From CAYSFW01 sp964620675 (GTDB lineage Bacteria > Pseudomonadota > Gammaproteobacteria > UWMA-0217): 42,426 nt of DNA. The notes beneath the pieces are model-generated. The model was not told the DNA's origin. It did not search any database and saw nothing but the letters and a program-made list of their open reading frames with translations. Positions 1 through 7,460 of the stretch are shown here, piece after piece (position 1 is the first letter of the stretch; every line of letters begins with the position of its first letter). The position numbers were made by a program, and so were the translations under genes. The stretch is taken from the NCBI GenBank assembly GCA_964620675.1, contig CAZUJU010000028.1, forward strand, positions 1-42,426, in the 5' to 3' direction.

Positions 1-154
1 CTCCGGGCATCCTGCCCTCCGCCCTGCGGGCCGGCTTGCCGCCGTTCAATTCGCTTCTGCGAATGAGTGCACAGCCTTCGCGGCGCATGGTTGCGTTGCA
101 ACGCCTTGGAATGTGACAACCCTTCCGCGTCGTTGCGCGTCGTAAATACGATCC

Positions 155-360
155 ATGGCTTTCGCACTGCTGGCCGTTCTCGGCGCGGTTTTGATCGCTT
201 GGCTGGGCGAAGGCCCGCACCTTGCCGGCGCCGACGCGGCTGAGTTGGGCGCGCGGTGTTGCGTGCGTTTCACCAGCCCGGTTATTGCGCGGCTGCGCTG
301 GGGTATTTTGGCCACATCTGGGAGCTCTATGCGTTTTGGGTGATGGTGCCGCTCTTGGTC
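155..360 (+). pseudogene. MFS transporter fragment (mid-protein), frameshifted
   Basis: Two frames together spell the middle of a major facilitator superfamily permease. The frame starting at 155 gives a hydrophobic helix ending in GEGPHL, typical of the end of transmembrane helix 6. About 100 bases on, a second frame gives GYFGHIWELYAFW, a well-known start of helix 7 in one MFS subgroup. The switch of frame falls at about 240-258. The first frame is closed upstream by a TAA at 143-145, so no N-terminal half is present, and the second runs straight into a TAXI receptor. This is a remnant or an assembly artefact rather than a working gene. The family call rests on the two motifs. Confidence 0.55.
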
Positions 361-1242
361 GGCGCGTTGCTGGCGACGCCGGGGGCGAGTGCCGGGTTGT
401 CGCTGGCGTCGCTCTACGGCAAGGTGCTGCCCGACGCCAAGATCACGGTGCAGGCGACCAAGGCCTCGGTCGAAAATCTGAACCTGTTGCAGAAGGGCAG
501 CGGGGAGGTCGCGCTGACGCTGGGGGATTCGCTGAGCGCGGCCTGGACCGGCAACGAGGAGGCGGGGTTCAAGGCGCCGTTGACCAAGCTGCGGACGATC
601 AGCCCGATGTATTCCAACTATGTCCAGATCGTCGCGTCGAAGGATTCCGGCATCAAGACGTTGGCGGACCTTAAGGGTAAACGGGTATCGGTGGGGGCGG
701 TGAAGTCGGGCACTGAGTTGAACGCGCGGGCGGTGTTCGGGGCGGCCGGGATTCAGTATTCGGACTTCAGCAAGGTGGAGTACCTGCCCTACGGCGAGTC
801 GGTCGAGTTGCTGAAGAACCGCCAGATCGACGCGACCCTGCAATCGGCGGGGCTCGGTAATCCGGCGTTGCGCGACCTCGCGACCAGCGTCGAGGTGGTC
901 TTCGTGCTTGTGCCGGCCGAGGTGGTCGCGAAGATTGGCGACAGCGCCTATCAGTCCGCGGCGATTCCCGCCGAGACTTACAAGGGCCAGGACGGTGAGG
1001 TGCCGACCGCGTCGATCGTGAATTACCTCGTCACCCACGATGGTGTGGCCGAGGAGCAGGTTTACCGGATGACCAAGGTGATGTTCGAAAACCTCGATCA
1101 GATGGTCGCCGCCCACGCCGCGGCCAAGGGCATCAAGCTCGAACACGCCGCCAATCCGACCCCAGCTCCGCTGCACCCCGGCGCCGAGCGCTATTTCAAA
1201 GAAGCGGGCGTGAGCCTGAACCCTGTCGCGGGTGCCAAGTAG
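256..1242 (+). CDS. TAXI-family TRAP transporter substrate-binding protein, N-terminally chimeric/truncated
   Basis: From about position 370 the reading frame matches TRAP-associated extracytoplasmic immunogenic (TAXI) solute receptors. It carries the characteristic stretches SVENLNLLQKGSGE, LADLKGKRVSVGAVKSG and a C-terminal YFKEAGV segment. In this family the periplasmic receptor delivers an organic acid or similar solute to a fused DctQM permease, and that permease gene follows directly, overlapping by 11 nt. The first ~35 residues are not a signal peptide or the usual GTGG-type TAXI start. They read as an MFS membrane helix (GYFGHIWELYAFW). As read, the product lacks the receptor's own export signal and first beta strand. 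Either a deletion has fused two genes or the assembly is wrong here. The family is confident; the functional state is doubtful. Confidence 0.8.
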   Translation: MLRAFHQPGYCAAALGYFGHIWELYAFWVMVPLLVGALLATPGASAGLSLASLYGKVLPDAKITVQATKASVENLNLLQKGSGEVALTLGDSLSAAWTGNEEAGFKAPLTKLRTISPMYSNYVQIVASKDSGIKTLADLKGKRVSVGAVKSGTELNARAVFGAAGIQYSDFSKVEYLPYGESVELLKNRQIDATLQSAGLGNPALRDLATSVEVVFVLVPAEVVAKIGDSAYQSAAIPAETYKGQDGEVPTASIVNYLVTHDGVAEEQVYRMTKVMFENLDQMVAAHAAAKGIKLEHAANPTPAPLHPGAERYFKEAGVSLNPVAGAK

Positions 1243-3098
1243 TCACGCGGCCGGCGCGCCGCCGGCAACGGTAGACGCGCTGGCGCTGGAGGACTCCGCG
1301 CACCACTGGCGCCACCCGCAAGGGGTGGCGCTGCGGACGGTGATGGCGATCGCGATCGCGTTCGCGGTGTTTCAGATGTACACCGCGGCCTACAGTCCGT
1401 TGGCGAGTCAGGTGCTGCGCTCGCTGCATGTCGGCTTTTTGCTGTTGCTGGCGTTCGCGTTGTTTCCCCCGCGCCGCGCCGGTGCGGGCGTGCACATTCC
1501 TTGGTACGACTGGGCGCTGGGAGGCGTGGGGTTTGTGCTGGCGTTTTATCACTGGGTCTTCGAGAGTGATCTGATCGTGCGCGCGGGTGATCCGACGACG
1601 GCGGATCTCGTGGTCGGTACCGTGGTCGTGGCGCTGGTGTTCGAGGCGGCACGGCGGGTGATGGGGCCGGCGTTGCCGGTGATCTGCGCGTTGTTCCTCG
1701 GCTACGGGCTGTTTGGGCAGTGGTTGCCGGGCGGCCTCGCGCATCGCGGCTATGGTTATGACCAGATCATCGGCGCGCTCTATCTTGGTACCGAAGGGGT
1801 GTACGGCATCCCGGTGCTGATCTCGGCGACGTATATTTTTTTGTTCATCCTGTTCGGCGCGTTTCTTGAACAGGCCGGGATGTCGAAGTTGTTCACCGAC
1901 GTTGCGATGGGACTGGTCGGGCGCACGCGCGGCGGGGTGGCGAAGGTCTCAGTCGTGTCCTCGGCGCTGATGGGCACGATCAACGGTTCCGGCGTCGCCA
2001 ATGTGGTGACGACCGGGCAATTCACGATCCCGCTGATGAAGCGCTCGGGCTATAAACCCGCGTTTGCCGGTGCGGTCGAGGCCACCGCCAGCATGGGCGG
2101 GCAGATCCTGCCGCCGGTGATGGGCGCGGTTGCCTTCATCATGGCCGAGACGCTCGATATTCCGTATCTGGAGGTGGTGAAGGCGGCGTCGATTCCGGCT
2201 TTGCTGTATTTCGCGACGGTGATGTGGATCGTGCATCGGGAGGCCGGGCGCCTGGGGCTGCGCGGACTGTCCGCGGCGCTGTGCCCGAATGCCTGGCAGG
2301 CGGTGCGCGCACGCGGGTATCTTTTGTTGCCGCTGGTCGCACTGGTGTACCTGATTCTGAGCGGTTACACCCCGCTCTATGCGGGCATCGCCGCGTTGAT
2401 CTTCACGGCGCTGTTGATCCTGGGTTCGGCCATCGCGCCGCGGCTCGGAGCGCTCGGTTGGCGGATCCTGTTCTGGGTGGCGCTCGGTGCGGCGGGCGGG
2501 GTGTTCTTCCGCTACGGCATCNNNNNNNNNNNNNNNNNNNNNNNNNNNNNNNNNNNNNNNNNNNNNNNNNNNNNNNNNNNNNNNNNNNNNNNNNNNNNNN
2601 NNNNNNNNNNNNNNNNNNNNNTCGATCGCCGGTCCGGCGCTGCTGGAGCTGGGCGTACCGCTGATCGTGACCCATATGTTCGTGTTTTATTTCGGCATCA
2701 TGGCCGACCTCACGCCGCCGGTCGCGCTGGCCGCGTTCGCCGCCTCGCCGATCGCCAAGGCCTCGGCGATGCGCATCGGCGTGAATTGCGTGCGCATCGC
2801 GCTGGCGGGTTTCGTCGTGCCCTACATGGCGGTTTACACCCCGGCGCTGATGTTGCAGGGCGACAGCTGGGGCGCGACGCTGTACGTCGTGTTCAAGGCG
2901 CTGGTTTCAATCGGGCTGTGGGGGGCGGCCACGATCGGGTATCTCGGCTATCGGCTCGGTGTGCTGGAGCGGTTGTGGGCGATGGTCGCCGCGTTTCTAC
3001 TGGTGGTGGCGCTGCCGATTACTGATGAAATTGGGCTCGGGCTCGCCGTTGCGTTTATCGGTTGGAGTTTCTGGCGGCAACGCCGCCGTGGAGCATGA
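1232..3098 (+). CDS. TRAP transporter permease, fused 4TM/12TM (DctQM-like), interrupted by assembly gap
   Basis: This is the large membrane subunit of a TRAP-TAXI importer, which uses an ion gradient to bring in solute delivered by the TAXI receptor upstream. The start is a GTG at 1232 that overlaps the receptor stop. Multiple hydrophobic helices are seen, and the permease signatures GTINGSGVANVVTTG, ATASMGGQILPPVMGA and, after the gap, VFYFGIMADLTPPVALAAFAA are unmistakable. A run of 100 N (2522-2621) splits it. The two flanks lie in different frames (2 and 3), so the N run is a placeholder rather than a measured length. By comparison with the family, roughly 80-110 residues are missing, including the conserved GMGLPTTA-type helix. 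The stop overlaps the DUF1850 start (ATGA). Coding continuity cannot be proven across the gap. Confidence 0.9.
2522..2621. other. assembly gap (100 N) inside the TRAP permease
   Basis: Exactly 100 undetermined bases, a common scaffold placeholder. The reading frame changes across it and a conserved permease segment is absent, so the real gap is probably longer than 100 bp, about 240-330 bp if the protein has its usual length. Confidence 0.95.
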
Positions 3099-3478
3099 TG
3101 GCGATTTGTCTCGGCCCGTCGCTGGTCGTTGCGCTCGCGATCCTGCCAGTCGACGCGATCACCCTGGCCTGGCGGCATTCGGTGGAGCAGGCGCGCTGAG
3201 AAGAGGATTGCCGCGTCGAGGGCGAGCAACTGTGTCTGAGCGAAGCGCGCATCCGCGGCTTCGGTGCCGGAATGGAGGTGCGGGAGGGCGCCGACCTGCG
3301 CCATGGCGTGTGGCACTACCGACCCGAGCTGGCGCCCATGCGCGCGGTGACGCTGACCCGTTCGGGCTTCACCACCGATTATGAGCTGTGTCAGCGCGAG
3401 CGCTGCATCGCGCTGACTGCGCTCGTGGGGCCGCCGCGTGAAGACGGCGCAACGATGTTGATGTACGCATGTTCTTGA
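3095..3478 (+). pseudogene. DUF1850 protein (TRAP-TAXI partner) with an in-frame TGA
   Basis: The ATG at 3095 overlaps the permease stop as ATGA. The translation matches DUF1850, a small protein usually encoded beside TRAP-TAXI permeases. It shows LAWRHSVEQARxEED, GFGAGMEVREGADLRHGVWHY and a cysteine pair in LCQRERC. At 3197-3199 the frame has TGA exactly where the family has tryptophan (TGG, in the RW-E-E-D motif). The frame is otherwise open and conserved to the TGA at 3476-3478. One base change therefore splits the gene into a 34-codon leader and a ~92-codon remainder. Possible explanations are a sequencing or consensus error, a young pseudogene, or (least likely) readthrough. Nothing else in the window suggests that TGA codes for tryptophan. 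Confidence 0.75.
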
Positions 3479-3547
3479 GCGCGGTTGCCCGCCACCGAAC
3501 GCGATTTTCCGCGCGCGAATTCGCGCGACCGCGGGCATAATCATCCC

Positions 3548-5023
3548 ATGCAACCTCTGTCCCGCAGGCTTTACACCGCCGCGCAGATTCGCGCGATCGA
3601 AGGCGACGCGATCCAACAGCGTGGCATCCCAGGATACGCCTTGATGCAACGCGCCGGGCAGGCCGTCACCGCGGCGCTGATGCCGTTGCTGGAGGGAGAT
3701 GCGTTGGTGCGGGTGCTGTGCGGCGCGGGTAATAACGGCGGCGACGGCTACGTGGTGGCGCGTTTGCTGCGACAGGCCGGGCACCGGGTCGCGGTCGTCA
3801 GTCTCGCGGATCCCGCCTTGCTGCGCGGCGATGCGGCGCTTGCGCGCGACGCCTGGCTCGCGATCGAGGGTCGCATCGAGCGTAAAGTCGCGGCCGTCGC
3901 GGAGTACGACTGGACCGTCGATGCCTTGCTCGGTACCGGTCTGCAGCGGCCACTCGATGGTGAACTGTTGCGCTTGGTGCAGGCGATCAACGCAAGCGGC
4001 CGGCCGGTGGTCGCGGTGGATATTCCGACCGGGCTGTCGAGCGAGACCGGGATGCCCCTCGGCGCGGCGGTGCGGGCGCAACTGACGGTGACCTTCATCG
4101 GTTACAAGCTGGGGCACTTTATCGGTGAAGGCGCGGACTGGTGCGGACGGATCCTCCTCGACGATCTTGGTGCGCCCGCGGTGTCGTATGTCGAGGTTGC
4201 GTCGGCCGCGACGCTCGATCTGCCGGCGGATTTGCGGACCTGGTTACCGCCGCGGCCGCAGGTTTGTCACAAGGGTCAGTTCGGGCATGTGCTGGTGGTG
4301 GGTGGATTTCCGGGCACCAGTGGGGCCGCGTTGCTCGCCGGCGAGGCCGCGGCGCGGGTCGGCGCCGGTCTGGTGAGTGTCGCGACCCATTCGGCACACG
4401 CGCTGTTCGCCGGGCTAACCTGCCCGGTGCTGATGCTACACGGCGTCGATGACGCCGATGACCTCGATCCGCTCTTGCGTCGCGCGAGCGTGATTGCGCT
4501 CGGGCCAGGGCTCGGTCAGACCCGCTGGTCGCGTACGTTGTGGCAGCGCGCGCTTGATTCCGGCAAACCGGTGGTGGTGGATGCGGATGCGCTCAACCTG
4601 TTGGCGGACTGTCCGATCCGGCGCGAAGACTGCGTGCTGACACCGCATCCAGGCGAGGCTGGACGTCTGCTCGGGGTTTCGACGGCCGCGGTGCAGGCCG
4701 ATCGAATGGCTGCTGCGGTCGCGTTGCAACGGCGTTTTGGCGGTGTCGTGGTGTTGAAGGGCGCGCATACCCTGGTCGCCGACTCCTCCGGCGTGACCTG
4801 TGCAGGTGCTGGCAATCCCGGTATGGCAAGTGGCGGGATGGGGGATGTGCTGACCGGCGTCATCGCCGGGTTGCGCGCGCAAGGGTTGGTTGCCGGCGAT
4901 GCGGCGCGTGCCGGTGTACTGGCCCATGCCCACGCGGCCGATCTGGCTGCCGGCGCCGCCCCGCGTGGACTGCTGGCGTCGGATTTGATGCCCTATCTCC
5001 GGCAGGTGGTGAATCCATGTTGA
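3548..5023 (+). CDS. nnr: bifunctional NAD(P)H-hydrate epimerase / ADP-dependent NAD(P)H-hydrate dehydratase
   Basis: This is a cytoplasmic metabolite-repair enzyme that restores damaged hydrated NADH and NADPH. The 491-residue protein has the YjeF N-terminal epimerase domain (about 1-215) with the motif CGAGNNGGDGYV at 59-69. It is followed by a ribokinase-like dehydratase domain (about 225-491) with LTPHPGEAGRLL and the nucleotide-binding GNPGMASGGMGDVLTG. The length fits the bifunctional family. I chose the ATG at 3548 because the product then begins in the usual way (MQPLSRRLYTAAQIRAIE); a TTG at 3485 is in frame but adds an unconserved tail. The next gene, tsaE, starts inside its last seven bases. 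The nnr-tsaE pairing is common in gammaproteobacteria. Confidence 0.95.
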   Translation: MQPLSRRLYTAAQIRAIEGDAIQQRGIPGYALMQRAGQAVTAALMPLLEGDALVRVLCGAGNNGGDGYVVARLLRQAGHRVAVVSLADPALLRGDAALARDAWLAIEGRIERKVAAVAEYDWTVDALLGTGLQRPLDGELLRLVQAINASGRPVVAVDIPTGLSSETGMPLGAAVRAQLTVTFIGYKLGHFIGEGADWCGRILLDDLGAPAVSYVEVASAATLDLPADLRTWLPPRPQVCHKGQFGHVLVVGGFPGTSGAALLAGEAAARVGAGLVSVATHSAHALFAGLTCPVLMLHGVDDADDLDPLLRRASVIALGPGLGQTRWSRTLWQRALDSGKPVVVDADALNLLADCPIRREDCVLTPHPGEAGRLLGVSTAAVQADRMAAAVALQRRFGGVVVLKGAHTLVADSSGVTCAGAGNPGMASGGMGDVLTGVIAGLRAQGLVAGDAARAGVLAHAHAADLAAGAAPRGLLASDLMPYLRQVVNPC

Positions 5024-5475
5024 TCGCATTACCGGATGAGGCGGCGACGGTCGCGTTCGCGCGCCGACTCGCACCGTTGATTGGCGCGGTCGATCTGATC
5101 ACGCTCGCCGGCGATCTCGGCGCCGGAAAGACCACCTTGGTCCGCGCGTTGCTCCAGGCGTTGGGGCACGCCGGGCGGGTCAAGAGTCCGACCTTTACCC
5201 TGCTGGAACCCTACGAGATCGCCGGGCGCGCGATCTATCACTTTGACCTATATCGGCTCGCGAGCCCTGACGAACTCGAGTATCTCGGTTTTGCCGACTA
5301 CCGGGCGCCGGGCGCGCTATGCCTGATCGAGTGGCCGGAACGCGCCGCTGGCTGGCTCGAACCGGCCGATCTTCAACTGACGCTGCGGTATGCGGACGAG
5401 GGCGGGCGATGGCTGGAGGCCAGCGCCGCGAGCGTCGCCGGTCGCGCGGTGTTGGCGCAGCTGGGTCCGGATTAA
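5017..5475 (+). CDS. tsaE: tRNA threonylcarbamoyladenosine biosynthesis ATPase TsaE
   Basis: TsaE is the ATPase partner of TsaB-TsaD in making the t6A modification at position 37 of ANN-decoding tRNAs. The 152-residue product has a Walker A motif GDLGAGKTT at 32-40, followed by the family segments VKSPTFTLLEPYE and IYHFDLYRL and the Walker B-like CLIEWPER. The ATG at 5017 lies within the end of nnr (7-nt overlap), which suggests translational coupling. The gene normally sits just upstream of the cell-wall amidase and mutL, as here, though a 521-bp gap separates it from amiC in this genome. Confidence 0.95.
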   Translation: MLIALPDEAATVAFARRLAPLIGAVDLITLAGDLGAGKTTLVRALLQALGHAGRVKSPTFTLLEPYEIAGRAIYHFDLYRLASPDELEYLGFADYRAPGALCLIEWPERAAGWLEPADLQLTLRYADEGGRWLEASAASVAGRAVLAQLGPD

Positions 5476-5996
5476 GTCGGCGCCCAGGGGGCAGCGGAAC
5501 CGTCTGAATTCACGCGGATTCACGCGCGATTACCGTGGCGTGTGCGCTACGATTCCTTACCTGTCTATCGTCTTGATATTCGCTAGCACTTTAGGTTAGC
5601 AGCATAGCTGCATAAAAAATAACAAAAAACTTGAAATTTTCAGGAGCATGATCAAGACTTGTACTTGGGAGGCGGGTTCCGTGCCCACGTGCTTGTTACC
5701 GCCCGTTCGGGTCGCGGGTCGCCGCTCCGCCGGGTGGCCGGACGAAAGTCGTTCGGCGATGGGTTTCCGCGCATCAGCGCGCAGGCATGACGGTTAAGCA
5801 CGGAAGCTTACGAGACGGTTTGTTGACCTAGGGCGAGCCGTTCGACCGGCTCAGATCAGCGGCGCCAAATGCGGGCTTACGGGATGTAAGCAGCGCTTAT
5901 TTTCGGCCGAGCGAAGCGCGCTCGCAGTCAGCAAGCTGATAGGGGCGGACGCCTGCGATGGAGTCAACTTGGGGTTGTGGTTTGACGAGGGTACAC
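5476..5996. other. 521-bp intergenic region between tsaE and amiC
   Basis: No convincing gene. It holds a strikingly A/T-rich patch at about 5565-5645 in otherwise GC-rich surroundings, with a small 5-bp stem at 5599-5611 followed by A-runs. A second small stem lies at 5835-5852 (gagccg/cggctc). The ATG at 5648 opens a 49-codon frame, but its AGGAG lies only one base away and the product resembles nothing I know. The amiC promoter is presumably in here, but I could not pick a clear one. Confidence 0.5.
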
Positions 5997-7334
5997 ATGA
6001 AACTTGATCGACGCGGTTTCCTACGGCAGGTCGTGCGCCTGTTAGGGGCGGGTGCGGTCGCGGTGCATGCGCCGGCTTTGCTGGCGGTGCCGGCGTCCGC
6101 GCAAATTCTCAATCTGCGCCACGAGCTGGGTGGCAACATGTTGCGGCTGGTATTCGATCTCAGCGACGAGGTTGCGCATTCGGTCATTCAGCTGTCCAAC
6201 CCGGATCGTCTGGTGGTCGACTTTCGTCAGGCGGCGGTCGCGGAGGGAATCTCCCTGGCGCTGAGCGAAGCGCCCAATATCCAGCGGTTGCGCTCGGCAC
6301 CGCGCAACGACGTCGATTACCGGGTGGTTTTCGATCTGGTCAAGAGCGCGACCGATGCGCGCAGCTACTATCTCGATTTCGGCGACGGCGCGATGCGGCA
6401 GCTCGTGGTCGAGCTGAAGTTGCCCGCGGACGTGATTGGCTCGTTCGCGACCGCGCAGACCGCCTCGCCACCGCGCCCTGCCGCGCCGGCGGCTGAGGCG
6501 GCACCGCCCGCGCGTGAAGAGCCGGTTACACGCGCTGAATCCAAAGCCTCCGCCTCGAGTCAGGGCCAGGCCACCAAGACGGGTCGCCAGGATTCACGCG
6601 GCCTGCGCGACATCGTGATTGCGCTCGATCCCGGCCATGGCGGCAAGGATCCCGGCGCGATCGGCAAGGGCGGCACCTATGAAAAAGACGTGGTGCTCGA
6701 AGTTGCGCGCAAGCTTGAGCGTTTACTGGCCCGTGAACGGGGTTACAAAGCCGTACTGACCCGCAACAGCGATGTCTTTTTGCCGCTGCGCGAACGGATT
6801 CGGCGCGCGCGTGCCGGTCAGGCCGATCTGTTTATTTCGATTCATGCGGATGCGTCGCCCAATCGTTCCGCAACTGGGGCGTCGGTATACGTGCTGTCAA
6901 ACAATGGCGCTTCCAGCGAGGCGGCGAAACTCCTGGCCGAGAAGGAGAACGCGGCGGATTTGATCGGCGGTGTCAGCCTGAACGGCAAGGACGAAATGCT
7001 CGCCTCGGTGCTGTTGGATCTGTCGCAGCGGCATACGATCGAATCCAGTCGCATCGTGGCATCGCGCATGCTAGGTGAACTCGCGCGTTTGAGCGATGTA
7101 CACAGCCGCAACGTGGAGCGCGCCGGTTTCGTCGTGTTGAAATCACCCGATATCCCTTCGGTGCTGGTCGAGACCGCTTTCATCTCGAACCCGAATGAAG
7201 AAAAGCGTCTGCGTACCGATGCTTACCAGAACCGAGTTGCCGAGTCGCTGCTGTCCGGTATCAAGAATTATTTTCGCGACCACGCGCCGGAAGGCACGCT
7301 GGTCGCGAGCACGCGCGGTTCGGTCGACGCCTGA
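5997..7334 (+). CDS. amiC: N-acetylmuramoyl-L-alanine amidase (AmiC type, Tat-exported)
   Basis: A periplasmic zinc amidase that cuts the peptide from the glycan during septal peptidoglycan splitting. The 445-residue product from the ATG at 5997 starts with a twin-arginine signal (DRRGFLRQ at about 4-11, a hydrophobic helix, then an ALLAVPASAQ cleavage region). An AMIN septal-targeting domain follows (about 38-140), then a long Ala/Pro/Ser-rich linker (about 150-200), then the Amidase_3 domain. Zinc and catalytic residues are visible: the histidine in DPGHGG (H214), the glutamate in TYEKD, the histidine in FISIHADASP and the glutamate in VLVETAFISN. An in-frame ATG at 5958 would put 13 residues before the Tat motif, so the downstream ATG is preferred. 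A strong terminator follows. AmiB is the usual name in some relatives; the Tat signal favours AmiC. Confidence 0.93.
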   Translation: MKLDRRGFLRQVVRLLGAGAVAVHAPALLAVPASAQILNLRHELGGNMLRLVFDLSDEVAHSVIQLSNPDRLVVDFRQAAVAEGISLALSEAPNIQRLRSAPRNDVDYRVVFDLVKSATDARSYYLDFGDGAMRQLVVELKLPADVIGSFATAQTASPPRPAAPAAEAAPPAREEPVTRAESKASASSQGQATKTGRQDSRGLRDIVIALDPGHGGKDPGAIGKGGTYEKDVVLEVARKLERLLARERGYKAVLTRNSDVFLPLRERIRRARAGQADLFISIHADASPNRSATGASVYVLSNNGASSEAAKLLAEKENAADLIGGVSLNGKDEMLASVLLDLSQRHTIESSRIVASRMLGELARLSDVHSRNVERAGFVVLKSPDIPSVLVETAFISNPNEEKRLRTDAYQNRVAESLLSGIKNYFRDHAPEGTLVASTRGSVDA

Positions 7335-7354
7335 TCAGCTTACCCTCCCCCCCT

Positions 7355-7382
7355 GGATCTGGCTTGGGCCAGATCCTTTTTT
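7355..7382 (+). terminator. rho-independent terminator after amiC
   Basis: A perfect 9-bp stem (ggatctggc at 7355-7363, gccagatcc at 7368-7376) with a four-base loop (ttgg) is followed at once by six T. It lies 20 bp after the amiC stop and should separate amiC from mutL, so mutL probably has its own promoter within 7383-7460. Confidence 0.93.
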
Positions 7383-7460
7383 GCTGACGCAATCGCTTCG
7401 CCGCGCCTGCTTGCGTGCTGAGCGGTCCCGCTGCGGCTGTGCTACGCTTGGGCAGCAGCC

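Noticed and set aside
3197..3199. UGA read as tryptophan or selenocysteine
   Set aside because: No other gene in the window has an internal TGA, many genes here end with TGA, and no SECIS-like hairpin was evident just after it. An error or fresh mutation is simpler.
2948..4117. 389-codon antisense frame across the permease end, DUF1850 and nnr
   Set aside because: It crosses three plus-strand genes with clear family matches and has no ribosome site or recognisable domain.
5648..5797. 49-codon frame MIKTCTWEAG... in the tsaE-amiC gap
   Set aside because: The AGGAG is only one base from the ATG, the product is Arg/Ser/Gly-rich and no homologue comes to mind.
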